64,000 bases of DNA from Hyphomonadaceae bacterium (GCA_019753105.1 JAIELJ010000010.1:62001-126000), one strand, 5' to 3'. Counted from the stretch's first letter, positions 26,001-34,469 are shown. A program made the numbers and translations. The notes: a model not told the origin generated them from the sequence alone.

Positions 26001-27615
26001 GGGCGGACAGCTGCCTGGCTTTAAAGTCACTGAGCTGATCGCGCGTTTGCGCCACGCCACGCCCGGCGTCTCGCTCATCAGCCCGCCGCCGCATCACGAT
26101 ATCTACTCGATCGAAGATCTGGCACAGCTCATCTATGATCTGAAGCAGATCAATCCTGTCGCGCGCGTGTGCGTGAAGCTCGTCGCGCAATCGGGGATCG
26201 GCGCTGTCGCCGCTGGCGTTGCGAAGGCGGGCGCGGATACGATCCTGATCTCTGGCCACGTTGGCGGGACGGGCGCCAGCCCGCAAACGTCAATCAAATA
26301 CGCAGGCATCCCGTGGGAGATGGGACTCGCGGAAGCGCATCAGATGCTGATGCTGAATAACCTCCGTCACCGCGTGCGCCTGCGCACCGATGGCGGCATC
26401 CGCACCGGCCGTGACGTCGTCGTCGCCGCTATTCTTGGCGCCGAAGAGTTCGGCATCGGCACAGCGGCGCTCGTGGCGATGGGCTGTCTCATGGTGCGAC
26501 AGTGCCATTCCAACACGTGCCCCGTCGGCGTCTGCACGCAAGACGAGGCGCTGCGGAAGAAGTTCACCGGCACGCCCGACAAAGTCGTGAACCTGATGAG
26601 CTTCATCGCCGAGGAAGTGCGTGAAATCCTCGCGCAGATCGGCTTCCGTCGCCTCGAAGACATCATCGGCCGCACCGATCTCATCGAACAGATCAGCCGC
26701 GGCGCCGAGCATTTGGACGATCTCGATCTCAACCCGCTCTTGGTGCGCGTTGATAGCCCGTATCCGCCGTACTGCACGCAACTCGGCCGCAACGAGCCGC
26801 CGCAATCGCTCGATCACGAGTTCATGCAGAAAGCGCCGGTCTTCTTTGAGCGCGGCGAAAAGCAACAGCTCCAGTTTGACGTGCGCAACACGCAGCGCGC
26901 CATCGGCGCTCGTGCGTCTGCACATGTTACGCGCCGCGTCGGCCAGAGCACGCTGCCGGAGGGGCAGCTCAGCGTGAAGCTCACTGGCTCGTGCGGCCAA
27001 AGCTTGGGCGCGTGGCTGGTGCAGGGGATCGCGCTCCATGTCACCGGCGACGCCAACGATTATGTCGGCAAAGGTCTCTCCGGCGGCCTCATCACGCTGC
27101 GCCCGCCACAAGGCGAACCGACCGGCGCGATCATCGGCAACACCTGCCTCTACGGCGCGACAGCCGGCAAACTCTTCGCCGCCGGCCTCGCCGGCGAGCG
27201 CTTCGCGGTGCGCAATTCCGGCGCGATCACTGTCGTTGAAGGCGCAGGCGCCAATGCGTGCGAGTACATGACGGGCGGGACGGCTGTCGTTCTCGGCGAT
27301 GTCGGCGAGAATTTCGGCGCCGGCATGTCGGGCGGAATGGCGTTCGTTTACGATGAAAGCGATCGCTTCGATAAAAGGGCGAACGGCGATACGATCGTCT
27401 GGCAGCGCCTCGCGTCGAAGCATTGGGAAGCGGTGCTCAAGGCATTCATCGAAGAGCACGCCAAACGCACCGGCTCGCCGCGCGCCGCCGATTTGCTCTC
27501 AAACTGGCAGTCCGCGCGCAGCCGCTTCTGGCAAATTTGCCCGAAAGAAATGCTGCCGCGCCTCGCGCACGCATTGAGCGACGATCAGTCCACGTCATCC
27601 GTCGCAGCTGCCTGA
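23062..27615 (+). CDS. gltB: Glutamate synthase [NADPH] large subunit
   Basis: Makes two glutamates from glutamine and 2-oxoglutarate. 1517 residues in the standard order. The type II glutamine amidotransferase domain has nucleophile Cys35 in ERDACGVG, so the first 34 residues are probably a removed propeptide. A central domain follows, then the FMN/Fe-S synthase domain (GEGGEDPARYTPHPNGDDENSAV; GGTGASP; the CxxxxxC-type cluster in VRQCHSNTCPVGVCTQD). The C-terminal glycine-rich beta-helix (GLSGGLITLRPP, GAGMSGGMAFVYD) ends it. ATG overlaps the VOC stop. Last gene of the operon. Confidence 0.97.
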   Translation: MTHSDGYESVARYERERARLEREGLYLPEHERDACGVGLVVAIDGKPRREVVTLAIAALKAVWHRGAVDADGKTGDGAGILVEAPQDFLREAVARTGHDVKDRPIFVGQIFLPRLDLGAQERARVIVESEIIRAGFTLYGWRQVPVNINQIGEKANATRPEIEQVLLYDPQGRPSEIVDRDLYICRRRIEKRALAENVTELYVCSLSAKRLVYKGMFLAQQIDSFYPDLRDERFVSSVAIYHQRYSTNTFPQWRLAQPFRMLAHNGEINTLKGNINWMKSHEIRMASEAFGDADDDVKPIIQPSGSDSAALDNVFEVLVRAGRDAPMTKSLLVPEAWAKSNTMKPEHRALYAYCNAVMEPWDGPAALAMFDGRWAVAGLDRNGLRPLRYALTGDGLLAVGSETGMCPLDGKSILERGRIGAGQMIAVDIREGRLYHHEELVDALAAQHPYSAWLENIVDLDKKLKGEEPRLYSDRAELLQRQAAAGYTMEDVELLLQPMLEDGKEAIGSMGDDAPLAVLSEQTRPLSHYFRQNFSQVTNPPIDPLREGRVMTLTTRFKNLGNILAQDEAQARVYVLASPILTNGMFARMMREMRDDVARIDCTFPAPAPGEDEGAALRKALERIRAEAEQAVRFNQRSHVVLSDENQGPDRIACPMILVTSGVHSHLTKKGLRTFCSISVRSAECLDPHYAAVLIGSGATTVNPYLALDTIADRASRGLTGDLSREQACANYRTALEAGLLKIISKMGISVISSYRGGLNFEAIGLSRALVDEFFPGLVSRISGIGLSGIAFEAVDQHQRAYDETLTALPLGGQYRYRASGERHALEAQSIHQLQAACDTGDYKAYRKYSDVIRERRLSQPIQLRDLLEVREEKLRPTPISEVESVTDIRKRFLTPGMSMGALSPEAHGALNIAMNRIGARSVSGEGGEDPARYTPHPNGDDENSAVKQVASGRFGVTAEYLNQCREIEIKVAQGAKPGEGGQLPGFKVTELIARLRHATPGVSLISPPPHHDIYSIEDLAQLIYDLKQINPVARVCVKLVAQSGIGAVAAGVAKAGADTILISGHVGGTGASPQTSIKYAGIPWEMGLAEAHQMLMLNNLRHRVRLRTDGGIRTGRDVVVAAILGAEEFGIGTAALVAMGCLMVRQCHSNTCPVGVCTQDEALRKKFTGTPDKVVNLMSFIAEEVREILAQIGFRRLEDIIGRTDLIEQISRGAEHLDDLDLNPLLVRVDSPYPPYCTQLGRNEPPQSLDHEFMQKAPVFFERGEKQQLQFDVRNTQRAIGARASAHVTRRVGQSTLPEGQLSVKLTGSCGQSLGAWLVQGIALHVTGDANDYVGKGLSGGLITLRPPQGEPTGAIIGNTCLYGATAGKLFAAGLAGERFAVRNSGAITVVEGAGANACEYMTGGTAVVLGDVGENFGAGMSGGMAFVYDESDRFDKRANGDTIVWQRLASKHWEAVLKAFIEEHAKRTGSPRAADLLSNWQSARSRFWQICPKEMLPRLAHALSDDQSTSSVAAA

Positions 27616-27669
27616 CCTCGCGCCGCTTGTCGCGCTGGCGGCGCGCTTGCAACTCCGCCATAGGGGGGC

Positions 27670-28770
27670 GTGTTCTCGAAGGACGCCCTCCTGACTCAGG
27701 CCGAAGCCCTCGGCTTTGACGCGCTAGGCGTCGCCGATGCGCGGGCGCCGTGGCCGAACGGCGCGCGTTTGGCCGAATTCCTCGACGAGGGCCGGCATGG
27801 CGATATGGAATGGCTCGCGCAGGATACACGCGCGCATCCAACCGCCATGTGGCCGCAGGCGAAGAGCGCCATTCTCGTCGGGCAGTCGTATGCGCCGGCC
27901 GATGACTCACTCGCGCTGCTGAATGAAAAGCAAAGCGGCCTCGTTTCCGCGTACGCGGCGCGGCGTGATTATCACGATGTGATCAAGGGCAAGCTGAAGC
28001 AGCTTGCGCAATGGCTCGCGCGCGAGAGCGGCGCCGATGTCAAAGTCTTCGTTGATACTGCGCCGTTGATGGAAAAGCCGCTGGCCGAGCGCGCTGGGCT
28101 CGGTTGGCAGGGCAAGCACACAAATCTCGTGTCACGTCAGCACGGCTCGTGGCTTTTCCTCGGCGCCATTCTCAGCGCGGCAGAGATTGAGGCGGATATC
28201 GCGCACGAGGATCACTGCGGCTCGTGCCGTGCGTGCCTCGACATCTGCCCGACCAACGCCTTCCCCGCGCCCTATCAACTCGATGCACGTAAGTGCCTTG
28301 CGTATCTCACGATCGAAGCAAAGACGCAGATTCCCCGCGACTACCGCGCCGCGCTCGGCAACCGCGTGTTCGGTTGTGACGATTGTTTGGCTGTGTGCCC
28401 CTGGAACAAATTCGCAGCCGATGCGCGCGAGCAGCGCATGGCGATGCGCGGCTCCTTGCGACTCGCGCCGCTTTCGGAACTCGCAGCACTCAGCGATGCG
28501 GCCTTTCGCGAACGCTTCGCGGGAACGCCTGTGAAGCGCACGGGCCGCGACCGGTTCGTGCGCAACGTGCTGTGCGCGATTGGGAATTCCGGCGATGTCA
28601 GGCTTGCGCCGTCGGCCGAAGCATTGCTTGGGGATAGTTTGCCGCTTGTGCGCGGCATGGCTGTATGGGCATTGGCGCGTCTGCTTGACGAGGCGGCCTT
28701 CCAGCGCCTCAAATCGCACTGGGCGCCGCGTGAGCAGGATGCGAGCGTGGCCGAGGAATGGGACACATGA
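27670..28770 (+). CDS. queG: Epoxyqueuosine reductase
   Basis: Cobalamin- and 4Fe-4S-dependent enzyme completing queuosine in tRNA wobble positions. 366 residues. N-terminal corrinoid-binding region, GLGWQGKHTNLVSRQHGSW, then two ferredoxin-like clusters: CGSCRACLDICPTNAF (about 188-203) and CDDCLAVCPWNKFA (about 236-249). A C-terminal HEAT-like helix pair follows. The start is GTG 27670 just after a GGGGGG run. The stop overlaps the next gene's ATG (ATGA). Confidence 0.94.
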   Translation: MFSKDALLTQAEALGFDALGVADARAPWPNGARLAEFLDEGRHGDMEWLAQDTRAHPTAMWPQAKSAILVGQSYAPADDSLALLNEKQSGLVSAYAARRDYHDVIKGKLKQLAQWLARESGADVKVFVDTAPLMEKPLAERAGLGWQGKHTNLVSRQHGSWLFLGAILSAAEIEADIAHEDHCGSCRACLDICPTNAFPAPYQLDARKCLAYLTIEAKTQIPRDYRAALGNRVFGCDDCLAVCPWNKFAADAREQRMAMRGSLRLAPLSELAALSDAAFRERFAGTPVKRTGRDRFVRNVLCAIGNSGDVRLAPSAEALLGDSLPLVRGMAVWALARLLDEAAFQRLKSHWAPREQDASVAEEWDT

Positions 28771-29918
28771 ATCCGGACGATCCAGAAGAGCCAAAGCCGG
28801 AAGATGAACGCGCCGAAGGCGCGCCGTCCGAGCCAGCAGCGCCGGATGCCGAGCCGCCGGTGCGCGATGTCGTTTATGTCGGATCGGATGCGCCGGAAGA
28901 ACCGGCGTCCCCGCCGGAAGCAACACTCGAACCGCCCGAAGCGCCTGAGGTTGTCTATGTTGGCTCCGAGCCCGATCCGGAACCGGCGCCCGAGCCAGAT
29001 GCGCTGAGCAGCGATGCGCTCTACGTTCCAGGTGCGGCGCCGCCCCCGCGTGCGCGCGCTTACGAGCCGCCAGCGGCGGACGCAGAAATTCCAATGCCGC
29101 GTCGCGAACCGACACGCAGCGATCGCCAGCGCGCGCGCGATGCGCGCGTCAATCTCGATCTCGATCTTGGCCGCATCAAACGGCGCAAGCGCTACGGCTT
29201 GCTCATCACCACGATCAGCGTGTTGTTCATCGCGTTCGTCTTGGCGCCGGTGACGTGGGTTGCCGCATACGGCTTCCTCGATGCGCCATCGACAATTCTC
29301 ATGATGCAACGCGCCGCTGAGGGCGAGACGATCCGGCACTATCCGGTCGCTATCAACCGCATGTCGCCCCATATCGTACGCGCTGTCATCGCTGCTGAGG
29401 ACGCGCGTTTTTGCGAGCATGACGGCTTCGATATTGAAGCCATACAAGACGCGATGGAATCGAACGCGCAGGGCGGCCGCCTGCGTGGCGCCTCGACGAT
29501 CAGTCAGCAGACGGCGAAAAACCTTTTCCTCTGGATGGAGCCCGCGTCCGCACGCGGTGGCCCGCTCTCGTGGATTCGCAAAGGCTTCGAGACCTATTTC
29601 ACCGCGCTGATCGAGTTCATGTGGCCGAAGCGCCGGATCATGCAGCATTATTTGAATGTCGCCGAATGGGGCGATGGCAATTTCGGCATCGAGGCGGCGG
29701 CCCGCGCACGCTTCGGCGTTTCCGCCGCTGATCTGACGCCTCTCCAGGCGGCGCGCCTTGCCGCCGTTCTGCCGAGCCCCAATCGCTACAGCGCCGACAA
29801 TCCGGGCCCATATGTGCGCCGTCGTAGCGCCACGATCGCGGAGCGTTCGCGCGTTGTTCGTAACGAGCGTTTGGCAGCCTGCGCGCTTTTCTTGGACCGG
29901 CCAGACGAGAGCCGCTGA
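28767..29918 (+). CDS. Monofunctional peptidoglycan glycosyltransferase with long acidic N-terminus
   Basis: GT51 glycan polymerase using lipid II, of the MtgA type. The catalytic domain covers about residues 185-375: catalytic Glu211 in AAEDARFCEHDGFD, GASTISQQTAKNLFL (241-255), WPKRRIMQHYLNVAEWG, and FGVSAADLTPLQAARLAAVLPSPNRY. One membrane anchor at about 143-165. Before it lies a 140-residue cytoplasmic extension rich in Pro/Glu/Ala with VVYVGS at 35-40 and 62-67 and ALYVPG at 84-89. Normal MtgA has only a short N-terminal tail. No transpeptidase domain. Coupled to queG by ATGA. Confidence 0.88.
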   Translation: MNPDDPEEPKPEDERAEGAPSEPAAPDAEPPVRDVVYVGSDAPEEPASPPEATLEPPEAPEVVYVGSEPDPEPAPEPDALSSDALYVPGAAPPPRARAYEPPAADAEIPMPRREPTRSDRQRARDARVNLDLDLGRIKRRKRYGLLITTISVLFIAFVLAPVTWVAAYGFLDAPSTILMMQRAAEGETIRHYPVAINRMSPHIVRAVIAAEDARFCEHDGFDIEAIQDAMESNAQGGRLRGASTISQQTAKNLFLWMEPASARGGPLSWIRKGFETYFTALIEFMWPKRRIMQHYLNVAEWGDGNFGIEAAARARFGVSAADLTPLQAARLAAVLPSPNRYSADNPGPYVRRRSATIAERSRVVRNERLAACALFLDRPDESR

Positions 29919-29926
29919 TACGCATT

Positions 29927-29950
29927 TCCCCATTCCGGGGATACTTTTCT
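29927..29950 (+). terminator. Weak terminator after the glycosyltransferase gene
   Basis: TCCCC (29927-29931) and GGGGA (29937-29941) with a 5-base loop, then TACTTTTCT. Short stem, so doubtful. Confidence 0.4.
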
Positions 29951-29996
29951 CCCGCGTCTGCGCTAAGGTCGCGCCCGCGTGGGTAGGGAGAAGCGC

Positions 29997-31040
29997 ATGT
30001 CCTTAGCGCTCATAATTGCAATCACGGCGCTTGTCGGCGTCGTCATCTTGGCGGCGGCTGTCTACATTTGGATGCGCTACTACGAAGCGCGCGCCGATCG
30101 CACCTTCATGACCCAAGACGATCGCGGCTTTAAGCGCGCGCTCGAGGGCAAGACGGTGCTGTGGGACTACGAAGAGTCCGTGGTCCGTGGCCCAAGCGCG
30201 CCGCACATTGAGTTTGTCGGCCTCGATCCTGCAACTGGCGGCCGGCGCAATGTGAAGCTGATGGATCCGAAAACCGGCGCCATCAATCTGCGCCCACACT
30301 ATTGCGCGCCGCTGCCATTCGAAGCGACCACCAGCGACAGTCATAAAGTCATCGTCGAAGCGCGCGTGCAGTTCAGTTTGAACCGCGCTCTGCTGAAGCA
30401 CGTCTATGAGATTCAAGAATTCAGCTTTGCGCTGGAAACCCGCATCCAGAGCGCGTTTCGCTCAGAGATCGGCAAGCGTCACGACGAAGAGCTGCGCGGC
30501 GCGCTGCATGAGGTTGAGCGCGCGGTGATCGATCATTTGCGCCGTGTCGAAGAAGAGGGCGACGAAGCGGGCGAGCCAGGCATGGCGCTTGGCGTACGCT
30601 TCCATACCGCCAACTTCACCTACACCCAGCCCGATGAGTTCTCCGCCGCGACCATCGCCTTGCCGCCGGGCGCTACGCCTGAGCAGCAGCAACAAGCCAT
30701 CGCCCGCGCCGCGGCGCAGCGCGCGCAAGGCGCCACACAAGGCGTGCTCAGCCTTCGGCCACAGCAGATCGATCAGCTCTCGGACGCCTTCAAAGGCCGC
30801 GATCCGGCAGCGACGGCGGCTTTGCTGGCGATCTTCGAGATGCAAACCCGTCAGAACATCGCCGAAGCGCTCGCCGCCTCCGGCCAGCTCATCGTGGTGA
30901 CGCCGCAAGAGCTTGGCCTGATCTCAGCCGCCGCCCAGCGCGATGCTGCGCTCAACCGCCCAGCACCGCGGCCTGCGGTTGAGGCTGCTGCCCCGCCACC
31001 GCCCAATGGCGGCCTTCGCAGCGCCGAACCGCGCGTCTAG
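29997..31040 (+). CDS. SPFH/Band 7-like membrane protein
   Basis: 347 residues: one N-terminal transmembrane helix (about 2-26) and a soluble domain typical of stomatin/prohibitin-like proteins. Parts are VLWDYEESVVRGPSAPHIEF; RPHYCAPLPFEATTSDSHKVIVEARVQF, the beta core; then EFSFALETRIQSAFRSEIGKRHDEELRGAL and an Ala/Gln-rich helical tail (residues about 235-310). SPFH proteins form large membrane-attached rings and often pair with proteases or channels. No protease gene is adjacent, but a small Gly-rich membrane protein follows. ATG 29997 is backed by AGGGAGAAG. Confidence 0.78.
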   Translation: MSLALIIAITALVGVVILAAAVYIWMRYYEARADRTFMTQDDRGFKRALEGKTVLWDYEESVVRGPSAPHIEFVGLDPATGGRRNVKLMDPKTGAINLRPHYCAPLPFEATTSDSHKVIVEARVQFSLNRALLKHVYEIQEFSFALETRIQSAFRSEIGKRHDEELRGALHEVERAVIDHLRRVEEEGDEAGEPGMALGVRFHTANFTYTQPDEFSAATIALPPGATPEQQQQAIARAAAQRAQGATQGVLSLRPQQIDQLSDAFKGRDPAATAALLAIFEMQTRQNIAEALAASGQLIVVTPQELGLISAAAQRDAALNRPAPRPAVEAAAPPPPNGGLRSAEPRV

Positions 31041-31123
31041 AGCCTGCGGCGCCGGCCGCGCTTGCTTTGGCGCGGTCGCGCCGCCATGAGGTGGCGCGTG
31101 ACTCGGGGTGGGAGCAGTTCAAC

Positions 31124-31393
31124 GTGCTGAGGTACGTACTCACGATCGGCGCGTTCGCCGGGATGATCGCGCTCTGCATTGTCGGCTGGAATTATGGCGG
31201 CGTCGGCGGCCTGATCGGCGGCGGCCTGGGCTTTCTCATCCGTCTGCCGGGCCGTGGCCTAGATTGGGGTGAGCGGCTGGGCAATGCCTATGTCGGCGCG
31301 CTTATGGGTCTGCCGGTGGGTTTGCTGATCGGCGGCGTCATCATGGTTGGCCTTCCCGCCTTGCTCAACGCCGTCAACGGCGCGCCGCAATAA
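31124..31393 (+). CDS. Small glycine-rich membrane protein
   Basis: About 89 residues with two long hydrophobic Gly-rich segments (VLTIGAFAGMIALCIVGW, GGVGGLIGGGLGFLI; then VGALMGLPVGLLIGGVIMVGLPALL). No recognised family. I chose GTG 31124 because GGGAG lies about eight bases upstream; the frame also allows TTG 31067 (108 residues). Lies 83 bases after the SPFH gene on the same strand and may be its partner. Confidence 0.6.
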   Translation: MLRYVLTIGAFAGMIALCIVGWNYGGVGGLIGGGLGFLIRLPGRGLDWGERLGNAYVGALMGLPVGLLIGGVIMVGLPALLNAVNGAPQ

Positions 31394-31439
31394 CGGCATA
31401 GTCCGCGCGCACTCTCCTCGACCTCGGGAGGAGCTCATC

Positions 31440-31949
31440 ATGCGCGCCGCTTTAGTCGCCATTGCTTGCGTTTTCGCTTTCGCCGCCGGCGGGGCGCTGG
31501 CCCAAGACAAAACCGAACAAGCGAGCGCTCAGATCGACTATTCCGGCTTTCGCGGACTGACCGGCGAAGTGGAGGGCTATCGCGACGATCGGCTCGTTTC
31601 GCTGGCTCAGTTCCAGCGTATGGCGCGCGAGCCGAACACGATCATTCTCGATGCGCGCTCCGCCGACGCCTACGCGCGTGGCCATATCGACGGCGCGATC
31701 AATTTGCCGTTCACCGACTTCACCGATCAGAGCCTGCGCCAAACGCTGCGCGATCCAAACGTGCGCATCCTGATCTATTGCAACAACAATTTCTCGAACA
31801 ATGCAGAGCCCGTGATCCTGAAGCGCGTGCAGCTGGCGCTCAACATCCAGACCTTCATCAACCTTTATGGATACGGCTATCGCAACGTCTATGAATTGGC
31901 GGACGTGGTGGACTTCAACGATCCAGAAGTCCGCTGGGTGACAAGCTGA
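31440..31949 (+). CDS. Exported rhodanese-like protein
   Basis: 169 residues with a signal peptide (1-22, ending GGALAQ) and one rhodanese domain (about 55-160): IILDARSADAYARGHIDGAINLPFTDFTDQSL, then ILIYCNNNFSNNAEP. The Cys at the usual nucleophile position is kept. The loop after it is CNNNFSNN rather than the CxxGxR of sulfurtransferases, so sulfur transfer from thiosulfate is not assured. ATG 31440 follows GGGAGGAG. Location in the periplasm is inferred. Confidence 0.83.
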   Translation: MRAALVAIACVFAFAAGGALAQDKTEQASAQIDYSGFRGLTGEVEGYRDDRLVSLAQFQRMAREPNTIILDARSADAYARGHIDGAINLPFTDFTDQSLRQTLRDPNVRILIYCNNNFSNNAEPVILKRVQLALNIQTFINLYGYGYRNVYELADVVDFNDPEVRWVTS

Positions 31950-32019
31950 CGCGACCGCGCGGGTTGCCGCTCCCTCGCTCGTGCTTCAGTCTCCGCGCGC
32001 GGAATCGGGGAGAAGATGG

Positions 32020-32499
32020 ATGCGTAGGCGAGATATTCTACTGGCGCTGACCGCTGCCGCTCTCACCGCATGCTCGCGCCCGAATGGCGATGACGCTTCG
32101 GAAAACGCGCCCACCGGGCCCGATCCCGCCGCTACGGTTCAGCCGCTCTACGATCCCTATCTCGCGGAAGGCGCGCAATTGCCGGCGCTTGAGCAGCAGG
32201 CGCCCTGGTCAGCCGCGATGCTGGCGTCATTGCGGGAGATGATGGCGCGCTCGCAAGCGCAGGGCGAACCGATCCTCGACTTCGATCCGTTGATTGATGC
32301 GCAAGACTATCAGCTCACCAATCTCAACGTGACCACCGATGCAGTCGTCGCGAACAGCCACGCGACCGTGCGCGCGAATTTCACCAATGCCGGCGCGCCG
32401 GCGGAGGTTGTTTACGATCTCATTTGGGAAGATGGCGGCTGGCGCGTCGATAACATCCGCACCAGCCGCTGGGATTTGCGCGCCATTACGGCGGGCTGA
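32020..32499 (+). CDS. Putative lipoprotein, DUF3828-like
   Basis: 159 residues. N-terminus MRRRDILLALTAAALTACSR is both twin-arginine-like and a lipobox (LTAC), so the mature protein should be lipidated at Cys18. The soluble part (PLYDPYLAEGAQL, LDFDPLIDAQDYQL, a beta-rich ATVRANFTN and VYDLIWEDGGWRVDNI) resembles DUF3828 / NTF2-like secreted proteins, where the last strand is a typical IWEDGxWRxxDI. Function unknown. Start preceded by GGGGAGAAG. Convergent with the next gene; stops abut. Confidence 0.7.
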   Translation: MRRRDILLALTAAALTACSRPNGDDASENAPTGPDPAATVQPLYDPYLAEGAQLPALEQQAPWSAAMLASLREMMARSQAQGEPILDFDPLIDAQDYQLTNLNVTTDAVVANSHATVRANFTNAGAPAEVVYDLIWEDGGWRVDNIRTSRWDLRAITAG

Positions 32500-32883
32500 T
32501 TATTCGGCGAGTAGTCTGACCGTCGCGGTGCGGCGGCGGCCCCAGCTGGTTTCCTCGTACACCATCGACACGCGCGTGATGTTGCGGTCAGCGCCGGTCA
32601 GATCGATAGCGCGCGTGCATTGGCCGGGATTGATGCGTTCGCGAACGCTGATGTCTTGATGGCCGCCATTAGCGAAGTGCACATCGACATCGTAAAAATG
32701 CACCGGGTTGCGATAGACGCAGAGCTTGATGCGCTCGAACTGGCGCGGACCTTCAACCACGATGACATCGCGATCGGTGCGGTCGCGCACTTCGCGGGCG
32801 CCGATTTGCGTCCAAGCCGCTGCGGGTGTGGCGCACGCCATGCACGCCAGAGCGGCGCCTATAAATACTGCTTTCAACTTCAC
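32500..32883 (-). CDS. Exported DUF2541-like protein
   Basis: 127 residues. Signal peptide 1-23 (ATPAAAW). The mature part is a small beta-sandwich-type domain: REVRDRTDRDVIVVEGPRQFERIKLCVYRNPVHFYDVDVHFANGG then ERINPGQCTRAIDLTGADRNITRVSMVYE. Two cysteines may form a disulfide. The pattern resembles DUF2541 proteins; no role known. GTG 32883 with GGAGG five bases ahead. First in its direction, ending against the DUF3828-like gene. Confidence 0.72.
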   Translation of the reverse strand: MKLKAVFIGAALACMACATPAAAWTQIGAREVRDRTDRDVIVVEGPRQFERIKLCVYRNPVHFYDVDVHFANGGHQDISVRERINPGQCTRAIDLTGADRNITRVSMVYEETSWGRRRTATVRLLAE

Positions 32884-32962
32884 GTTGGCCTCCGTCCAAA
32901 GATTGGACCCCTCACGTGAGATGAAACGGGCGTAAGGGCGAGCTCCGTCGCTAGCCGCCGAA

Positions 32963-33637
32963 TTATTGTTCCTCCACCACCGTCCCGGTGCGGATGCTTT
33001 CGCGGATGTGGCCGAGAACGAGAGCGCTATCGACTTGATCTTGTTCGGTCGTGGAGAGGCGCAGCGCAGCGAGCGCGTCGGCTTCAGCCAGGTTGAAGGC
33101 GCGTTGGTGCATGCGCGCCGCGGCCCGCAGGCGCAGCGCCAGCGCGTCATCCGCACGCCGGTCGAGCGCGCTCGAAAGATCTTCCTCGGCGCGGCGGAAA
33201 TCCGCTTCCATCGCATAGGCGCGGGCGCGATCGATCAGCAGATCGGGCATGGCTTCCGCGTCGCTCGCGACCGAGGCGATGGCGCGCGTAAACGCGCTTC
33301 GCGCTTGGCCGGGTTCGCGGGCCAAGAGCCAAGCATTGCCCGCTTGCGAGAGCAGCTGCGCGCGCAGATTGCCTTGCGCGGGGTTCACCGCTGAAGCCAG
33401 CGACTCCAAGCGGCGGGCGCCTTCGTCAAAACGGTTCTGCGCCACAAGCGCCAGCGCAGCACAGCGATACGCGTTCACAGCCTGGCCTTCGGATGCCCAC
33501 GCCATGCCTTCTTCGTAGGCGCGCTCTGGGCTCGCCTCGATCAGCGCGATGCATTGTTGATAGCGCGTGTCGGCTGCGGCGGCATCAGCCTGCGCCAGTG
33601 CAAACGGTAAGATCAAGGCGGCCAAAATCGACGTCAT
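32963..33637 (-). CDS. Exported TPR-like helical repeat protein
   Basis: 224 residues with a short signal peptide (1-20, LPFALAQADA). The rest is helix-turn-helix repeats in TPR style, e.g. ALALVAQNRFDEGARRLESLA, NAWLLAREPGQARSAFTRAIA, RARAYAMEADFRRAEEDLSSAL and MHQRAFNLAEADALAALRL. Likely a periplasmic protein-protein scaffold; partner unknown. Possibly co-transcribed with the DUF2541-like gene 79 bases downstream. Confidence 0.75.
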   Translation of the reverse strand: MTSILAALILPFALAQADAAAADTRYQQCIALIEASPERAYEEGMAWASEGQAVNAYRCAALALVAQNRFDEGARRLESLASAVNPAQGNLRAQLLSQAGNAWLLAREPGQARSAFTRAIASVASDAEAMPDLLIDRARAYAMEADFRRAEEDLSSALDRRADDALALRLRAAARMHQRAFNLAEADALAALRLSTTEQDQVDSALVLGHIRESIRTGTVVEEQ

Positions 33638-33719
33638 TGCTGCACTCCCCGGCGCGTCCGCGTCCCCAAGCTCAGCGCTCAGCGATGCCCCAACAGCGGC
33701 GTCATGCCAAGCCGTTCAC

Positions 33720-34469
33720 TCATCTGGCGAGCGCTTCCGCATGTGCGAGCAGCCGCTCCAGATCGTCAGGACGCGAAAGCCGGTGATCGCCGTCGGGGAT
33801 GAGGTCGAAGGTAAGGTCTTGGCTCCGGATGAGGCCCGCCAGCGCCTCGACATGCGCGAGCGGCACGTCCGGATCGGCGCCGCCTTGCAGGATGCGGACA
33901 GGGCCGGCGAACAGGTAGGGCGTGTCCATCAGCAGGTGCTTGCGCCCATCCTCGATCAGCGCGCGGGTGATGACGTTGGGCTCGGGGCTGTATTGCGACG
34001 GCTCCTCGATCCGGCCGTCAGCCAGGATCGTCACCCGCTCGGCGTCGCTCATTCCCGCCCACATCAGCCGCTCGGTGAAGTCCGCGGCTGGCGCGATGAG
34101 CAGGAGGCCGGCGACCCGATCGGGCCGCGCCCGCGCCGCCAGCAGCGCCAGCCAGCCGCCCATCGACGATCCGACGAGCACGAGCGGGCCAGACGTTCGC
34201 TGATCGATCACTGCCAGTGTATCGCCCAGCCAGCGCGAGATGGTCCCGTCCTCGAACCGGCCTTCCGAGCGCCCATGGCCAAAATAGTCAAACCGGACAA
34301 AGCCTTGGCCGCGCGCTTCGGCCCAGCGGGCAAGCCGCTCGGCCTTCGTACCGGCCATGTCTGACTTGAAGCCGCCCAGCCACACGAACGTGGGGCTCGC
34401 CCCGTTGGCGCTTTCGACGGCCAGATGGGCGCCCTCAACAGCGAAAGCCTCGATTTGGCCGAACGGCAT
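33720..34469 (-). CDS. Alpha/beta hydrolase (ABHD10/palmitoyl esterase-like)
   Basis: 249-residue cytoplasmic hydrolase. Nucleophile elbow GSSMGG (about 103-108), oxyanion WLGGFKSDMAGTKA, FDYFGHGRSEG, the acid in LQGGADPDVP and the final His in DGDHRLSRPDDL. This combination resembles the ABHD10-like group of alphaproteobacteria (thioesterase or acyl-glucuronide esterase in mitochondria). Substrate not determined. ATG 34469 with GGAG upstream; the ORF is open 15 codons further without support. Confidence 0.85.
   Translation of the reverse strand: MPFGQIEAFAVEGAHLAVESANGASPTFVWLGGFKSDMAGTKAERLARWAEARGQGFVRFDYFGHGRSEGRFEDGTISRWLGDTLAVIDQRTSGPLVLVGSSMGGWLALLAARARPDRVAGLLLIAPAADFTERLMWAGMSDAERVTILADGRIEEPSQYSPEPNVITRALIEDGRKHLLMDTPYLFAGPVRILQGGADPDVPLAHVEALAGLIRSQDLTFDLIPDGDHRLSRPDDLERLLAHAEALAR

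Noticed and set aside
26290-27459. 389-codon open frame opposite gltB
   Set aside because: Antisense to a conserved gltB domain; composition typical of shadow frames.
28341-29933. 530-codon open frame on the minus strand opposite queG and the glycosyltransferase gene
   Set aside because: Arg/His-rich low-quality translation with no domain; both plus-strand genes have clear family motifs. An antisense shadow of GC-rich codon use.
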